Positions 62,861-64,000 of a stretch of DNA of 64,000 nucleotides are shown here, one piece after another (position 1 is the stretch's first letter; the number at the start of each line of letters is the position of its first letter). The position numbers were made by a program, and so were the translations under genes. The DNA lies in the NCBI GenBank assembly GCA_963814875.1, contig CAWFFJ010000029.1, forward strand, positions 18,860-82,859. The letters run 5' to 3'. The notes beneath the pieces are model-generated. The model made no database searches and had not been told where the DNA came from. It saw nothing but the letters and a program-made list of their open reading frames with translations. Source of the stretch: CAVSIS01 sp963814875. Its GTDB lineage: Bacteria > Acidobacteriota > Thermoanaerobaculia > Thermoanaerobaculales > Sulfomarinibacteraceae.

Positions 62861-64000
62861 ATGAACGACCTCGCAGCTGAAATCGAGTCGATGACGGAGA
62901 CGCTCGTGGCATGGCGGCGCGACTTCCACCGCCATCCCGAGCTGGCGTTCGAGGAGCAGCGGACGTCGGCCGTGGTCCGGGCGTTCCTGGAGTCGGAGGG
63001 GATCGAGGTCACGAGCTGCGGCCGCACGGGGCTTCGCGGCATTCTCCGCGGTGGACGACCGGGGCGTACCGTAGCGCTGCGGGCCGACATGGACGCGCTG
63101 CCGGTGGCCGAGATCGCCGACCACGACTACCAGTCCGAGAATGCCGGCGTCATGCACGCGTGCGGGCACGACGGCCACATGGCGATCCTGATGGGCGCCG
63201 CGAAGATCCTCGCCGCTCGCCGAGCGACGCTGCCGGGAAACGTCGTACTCCTGTTTCAGCCCTCGGAGGAGAACCCGCCGGGCGGCGCCCGGCTGATGAT
63301 CGAGGAGGGCGCCCTCGACGGGGTGGATTCCATCTTCGGGCTCCATCTCTGGCAACCGCTGCCGAGCGGCGTCGTCGGCCTGCGCGCCGGAGCCTCAATG
63401 GCCCAGGCCGACGAGTTCGAGGTGGTCGTCCAGGGCCGCGGAGGCCACGCGTCGCAGCCGGACCGGACAGTCGACCCCGTCGTGGTCGCCTCCCACATCG
63501 TCGTGGCCGCGCAGACCATCGTCAGCCGATTCACAAATCCGCTCGAGCCCGTAGTCGTCTCGTTCTCGACGATCCACGGGGGCCGCATCCACAACATCAT
63601 CCCGGACTCGGTGACGATGACCGGAACGGTACGGACGCTCGACCCCGGCACGCAACGCGCTGTCAAACAGCGGCTCGGCGAGGTCTGCGAGGCGACGTGC
63701 CGGCTGTTCGGCGCGAGTGCCACGTTCACCTATGAGGACGGCTACCCGCCGGTCATCAACGATGCCGCGTCGGTGGAGCTCGTGCGCCGCGCGGCCGCAC
63801 GGGAGCTGGGCGGCGATGCCGTCGAGACCATCGCGCCGGTCATGGGCGGGGAGGACTTCGCCTACTACCTGCAGCACGTTCCGGGAGCGTTCGTGCTGCT
63901 GGGGATCGGGAACGGGAGACCCTACCCTCACCACAACGCCCGCTTCGACATCGACGAGAGCGTCCTGCCGTTGGGCGTCCGGCTGATGACGGCCGTGGCG
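62861..64000 (+). CDS. M20-family amidohydrolase (aminoacylase-like), cut by window end
   Basis: Zinc amidohydrolase of the hippurate/IAA-amino-acid hydrolase group. Metal ligands appear in MHACGHDGHMAILMG and LFQPSEENPPGG, with the FHRHPELAFEEQ start typical of the group and HLWQPLPSG further on. The last visible residues, HHNARFDIDE, lie near the usual end, so perhaps 10-20 residues are missing. The ATG at 62861 follows AAGGA. Its place behind a symporter suggests uptake and cleavage of N-acyl amino acids, by inference. Confidence 0.9.
   Translation, partial: MNDLAAEIESMTETLVAWRRDFHRHPELAFEEQRTSAVVRAFLESEGIEVTSCGRTGLRGILRGGRPGRTVALRADMDALPVAEIADHDYQSENAGVMHACGHDGHMAILMGAAKILAARRATLPGNVVLLFQPSEENPPGGARLMIEEGALDGVDSIFGLHLWQPLPSGVVGLRAGASMAQADEFEVVVQGRGGHASQPDRTVDPVVVASHIVVAAQTIVSRFTNPLEPVVVSFSTIHGGRIHNIIPDSVTMTGTVRTLDPGTQRAVKQRLGEVCEATCRLFGASATFTYEDGYPPVINDAASVELVRRAAARELGGDAVETIAPVMGGEDFAYYLQHVPGAFVLLGIGNGRPYPHHNARFDIDESVLPLGVRLMTAVA

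Noticed and set aside
61398..62912. 504-residue minus-strand frame with many His and Asp
   Set aside because: Shadow of the symporter gene, whose motifs are clear on the other strand.
1..64000. tRNA, rRNA, CRISPR arrays, insertion sequences and prophage genes
   Set aside because: None was found on reading both strands; no T-loop consensus, transposase motif or regular spaced repeats were seen.

Overview
The window is very GC-rich DNA, with third codon positions almost always G or C. It most likely comes from an Acidobacteriota chromosome, possibly the Thermoanaerobaculia or Holophagae side. Pointers are a VWFA-related surface protein of the acidobacterial type, three PknB-type kinases fused to TPRs, a giant SBBP-propeller/PKD protein, an EF-G of the mitochondrial-like (spdEFG1) type, and abundant secreted lipoproteins. 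No phage, integrase, transposase, tRNA, rRNA or CRISPR array was recognised. The taxonomic assignment is inference.

Layout. 1-5.6 kb (minus strand): a CzcC/CzcB-like tripartite efflux operon with a PepSY-like lipoprotein, next to a decayed two-component pair. 5.6-7.2 kb (minus): a small membrane protein, an ECF sigma factor and its anti-sigma factor. 7.4-9.9 kb: RluA-type pseudouridine synthase, a Met-rich exported protein behind a candidate sigma-54 promoter, a SHOCT protein and an unrecognised 74-residue Cys-rich protein. 10.2-14.6 kb: a MacA/MacB-type efflux operon with two permeases. 14.9-17.7 kb: spdEFG1-like EF-G coupled to a P-loop ATPase. 17.9-19.7 kb (minus): VWFA-related protein. 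20.3-26.3 kb: a stress-type cluster (cytidylate-kinase-like protein, YfdX lipoprotein, six-BON protein, histidine kinase, sigma-54 response regulator). 26.9-29.9 kb: isochorismatase-like hydrolase, ExeA/GspB pair, DUF502. 30-36.7 kb: glutamate dehydrogenase, RsgA, DUF885 peptidase, and an SRPBCC/MerR/hydrolase operon. 36.8-61 kb: three TPR-fused serine/threonine kinases spaced among secreted proteins, a lactamase-fold enzyme, two duplicated DoxX genes, a GH10 xylanase and several gene relics. 61.2-64 kb: DUF3311, a sodium:solute symporter and an M20 amidohydrolase that runs off the end.

How the genes work together. The left third is mostly envelope efflux and envelope-stress sensing: two export systems, an ECF/anti-sigma pair and a sigma-54 regulator, whose possible target promoter also lies in the window. 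The right half is regulatory and secretory: eukaryote-like kinases, large exported proteins and peptide/amino-acid catabolism.

Quality caveat. At least nine genes can only be read through one to three single-base frameshifts, several of them in G or C runs. Most look like sequencing or assembly indels. The response-regulator fragment near 5.3 kb also lacks its receiver domain and looks like a true pseudogene. Start sites were chosen from Shine-Dalgarno spacing, signal peptides and 1-8 base overlaps with the preceding gene.
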